This document shows positions 61,261-64,000 of a DNA stretch of 64,000 nt, one piece after another (position 1 is the stretch's first letter; each line of letters begins with the position of its first letter). Origin of the DNA: Centroberyx gerrardi (Eukaryota > Chordata > Actinopteri > Beryciformes > Berycidae); contig NC_136016.1 in the NCBI RefSeq assembly GCF_048128805.1, forward strand, positions 6,832,501 through 6,896,500. The letters are read 5' to 3'. Made by a program: the position numbers and the translations under genes. Under the pieces are notes generated by a model. It was not told the DNA's origin, searched no databases, and was given only the letters and a program-made list of their open reading frames with translations.

Positions 61261-64000
61261 CCAAGGATATTTACTGCAGTTTCCTTATTTATTACAACTG
61301 CTGTTTTCCCTCTGAAAACTTGACGGATCCAATAGAGACTTTCTTCTGTGTGTTTGCGTGGGCTGTGTGTGTTTTTTGTCGTGTCGTCCTTGGCTCAAAC
61401 AGGTAAATGCTTTTAAACTGTAACTTGCAAGCCTTCTATGTGCCTCTCTCTAGAAAATGACTAAGGAAAAAAGTTGTAATAAGGATGATGCAGGGATCTC
61501 TACCAACCTCCCCCTCTCCAATCAGCCTAACTTCACATCGGCTCCTTCCCCCATTACGCTCTGCACAACATCCAAATTCCACTTGCCGTTTGCCCCGCGT
61601 TACTTCCCGTTTCTCATTCTAGGAAGGGTCGGCGGATTCTGGCATCCTAGCGCAAGCTCATCAGTATTTCTCTTACATGCATCTGTTCTCATCTTTGTCA
61701 TTGCCTCGGCTCTCGGTCGTTGCGTTTCGTTCTCATCGCGGTCGCTGATAGTCCGTGGCAGAGAGCGTCAGGCGGCTCCCGGGCCGAGCCAGACCGACGC
61801 CTTTGTGCTTTTCTCTCTGTCATTATGCAAGTCCCGCTCTCTAATGTCAAAATAGGAAACTTGAAAGATGTGGTTGGATGGCAGGCTATTGTCACAGTTG
61901 GAGAATTTACATCATTCTCTGCCTCTAAATATTTTGTTGCTAGGTTATCACTTGATGTTTTTCTGCGCTGGTGTCCAAATGTGACCAATTTCGCTGAGTT
62001 CTGGCCTCTTCGGCTGTGCTCAAAGTTGCTTGAATGTTGCCTAACAAACCAACACACAGGTTCTACACTTTAACGTTCAGTGCATTCATCAGTACTTGTA
62101 TCTCTTTTATTTTGTCAAACCCAGATAATGCTTTTTTTTTCAGGCATCTGTGCTCCCTTGTTGCCATCATTAGAACTCTTTTGTCCTGAGTCCAGCACAG
62201 TGCGCTCTGCCATTTGCATGCATTCAGCAGGGAGTGTCCTGTCTTGTGGAAGACATGAGCACCCTTCCTTTTACCCTTCACACCAAAATCCTCTCCCTAC
62301 CAGGGCCCAGGTCCCGTAGCCTTTGGCATACTGTCCAGCAGATAACCGGTCGAGCTCCTTGGGTGTCACTAGAGGACAAACGCCTGGCTCCTGAAGCTTT
62401 TTCCTCTCCTTTGCTGTCATTTCATTTTGTCTGTATCAGCGGCCCTCACCCGCCGCTTCTTCCCATCTTATTAATAGAGGTTTCACCACTGCAGATTCTT
62501 TCGATCTTGGCCCGATGACACGTGGTGGACGCAATCGCGTGTTCAGCTTCCTCCTAGAAACGTTTCATTTTGACACTTTCCTAACTCTTTCCAGTAATGA
62601 CGGGAGGGTGTGACGGAGGCAGAGGGTAGGTGGTAATCTTTCGGACAAACTCGCTGCCAGTTCCCATTATGAGGATATTACAGCCTCCCTCATTAGTGCA
62701 TTTCTGTCCCCCCCCCCAAGAAAAAGAATAGACTCTTGAGACAACCATTGGAAAACTTTTTATTACACTATTAAATTAAGGCCATGTGAAAGGACCACCA
62801 AATTCAAGTCATACTTCTACTTTGGCACAGACAGAAGTTTTTATTTTTTTTAAGTGCAGTGCGGCCGAGTTATGCATCATCACCCATCTTTCTCAATTCT
62901 GACTTGATTCATCATTGTCAGTCCCGCATGCTGGTTCCTCACCCTGGGTCTTTAAGGATCTTGTGACATGCAGAGCACCAGCCAGGTCTCTAATAGGCAC
63001 AGTCTCCTCTTTATTCCTCCGATAATCGTCACCGTTTTCATTCATTTAGTCAACGTGACCAAAGAGCTGGACTATAATAGCTATAGGGACCACATGTAGC
63101 TGGGCTCAGGACAGGGAGACTTTGAGCGGGGGGGACAGCATGTGCGGCCCTCCTATGGCTAAGAAAGGTGATAAGCATCCAGTCCAGACACACTGACATC
63201 CCACCCACGCTGGAAATAACCGGCCACTCCCCCTTGTGATTCATCACCACGTCTGGTCTCATAGCAGTAATTAAGGTGTGCATACTTTATAGGTCTTATA
63301 AGTGCCTAACAATGCATTTCTGTGTACATTTACATACTTATCAGTCATTGTGAATGATGCTTAACACTGTTGTTAATCCTTCGATCCCTCTGTGGAACAC
63401 ACTGACACTGCATGTCGCTGTGATGACGTTTTGCACTGTACTGTGGAGCCATATCACATAGTCACATAGTGGGTGTCTTACTGTATGGAAACGGTAGTTC
63501 AGACGATGTAAGGTTGCGGTCTGTGCGGTCACTGTCCCGTTTTTGGCATTTTGTGAGCTTGGAATTATGAGGATCTATTTGACTTTTAATCAAAATTGAG
63601 TTACCACATATTCATGATCTTTGAATGTTACTTTATGTTTGTGTAGCGTCATTTTTTTAAAAACCTTTTGCGGTTAAATATTTAACAAGAAAGTACACAG
63701 TTTTTCCCGATGATATATCAAATCTTTGATGCTCTAATCTCAGAACTGCACTCTACCCAGATAGAACCTTATAATTCCAAGCTCACGTTGTATCAATGTT
63801 CATCTCTACTGTGCAGCAAAGGGCACTGATATTTATGGTCACAAGTGACTCATATTCAATAGACTAAGGCTGTAGTGAGGAAAGAGTTGAGTCCAATCAC
63901 CTGTCACATGGCTTTTCCTTGTCTGTGTGTGATTCTGCGTGTGTGTGTGTGAACACACGCACGCACCGAACAAACACCACAGCCGTGGTGTTTGAGGAGT
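61261..64000. other. 3' flank of map2k6, no gene seen
   Basis: No exon of a neighbouring gene is recognised up to the window end. Frames of 60-132 codons on both strands overlap without splice or domain support. A short GT run occurs at about 63938-63951. Confidence 0.45.

Noticed and set aside
1-64000. CRISPR arrays, operons, phage or plasmid features
   Set aside because: The DNA is clearly vertebrate nuclear; regular repeats are microsatellites or transposon ends without spacers.

Overview
This window is nuclear DNA from a vertebrate, almost certainly a teleost fish. The genes have introns with GT/AG borders, there are many long (GT)n microsatellites, and a Tc1-like transposon and several short inverted-repeat DNA elements of the kind common in fish genomes are present. 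Nothing prokaryotic, viral or CRISPR-like was found. No base-level computation was run; exon borders were placed by eye from reading frame, splice consensus and remembered human family members.

Five protein-coding genes are supported. oxld1 lies on the minus strand at about 2.07-2.44 kb, gprc5c on the minus strand at 13.09-20.45 kb, gpr142 on the minus strand at 28.2-34.7 kb, an lgals3bp-like gene on the plus strand at 39.5-42.8 kb, and map2k6 on the plus strand at 44.0-60.1 kb. The human counterparts of all five lie on the long arm of chromosome 17 (17q24-q25), so the window is a compacted piece of a conserved vertebrate block. The genes do not form a pathway: they are a mitochondrial OXLD-domain protein, two orphan-type G-protein-coupled receptors, a secreted BTB/BACK glycoprotein and the kinase that activates p38.

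Splice models close exactly in frame for map2k6 (12 coding exons, 334 aa, the human length), lgals3bp-like (3 exons, 485 aa), gpr142 (2 coding exons, 362 aa) and gprc5c (4 coding exons, 418 aa; the last two exons are less certain). oxld1 is seen as its 3' exon.

The rest is non-coding. It holds an internally deleted Tc1-like element at the left end, two copies of one palindromic MITE, two hAT-like elements, a CAAGTC-rich dispersed repeat, a composite element inside map2k6 intron 4, simple repeats, and a perfect 39-bp hairpin in a gprc5c intron. The observations most worth a second look are the lgals3bp paralogue without an SRCR exon, the hairpin, a 46-bp retroposon stub with a 12-bp target duplication nested in a MITE, and an in-frame upstream start in map2k6. 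I found no convincing undescribed system.
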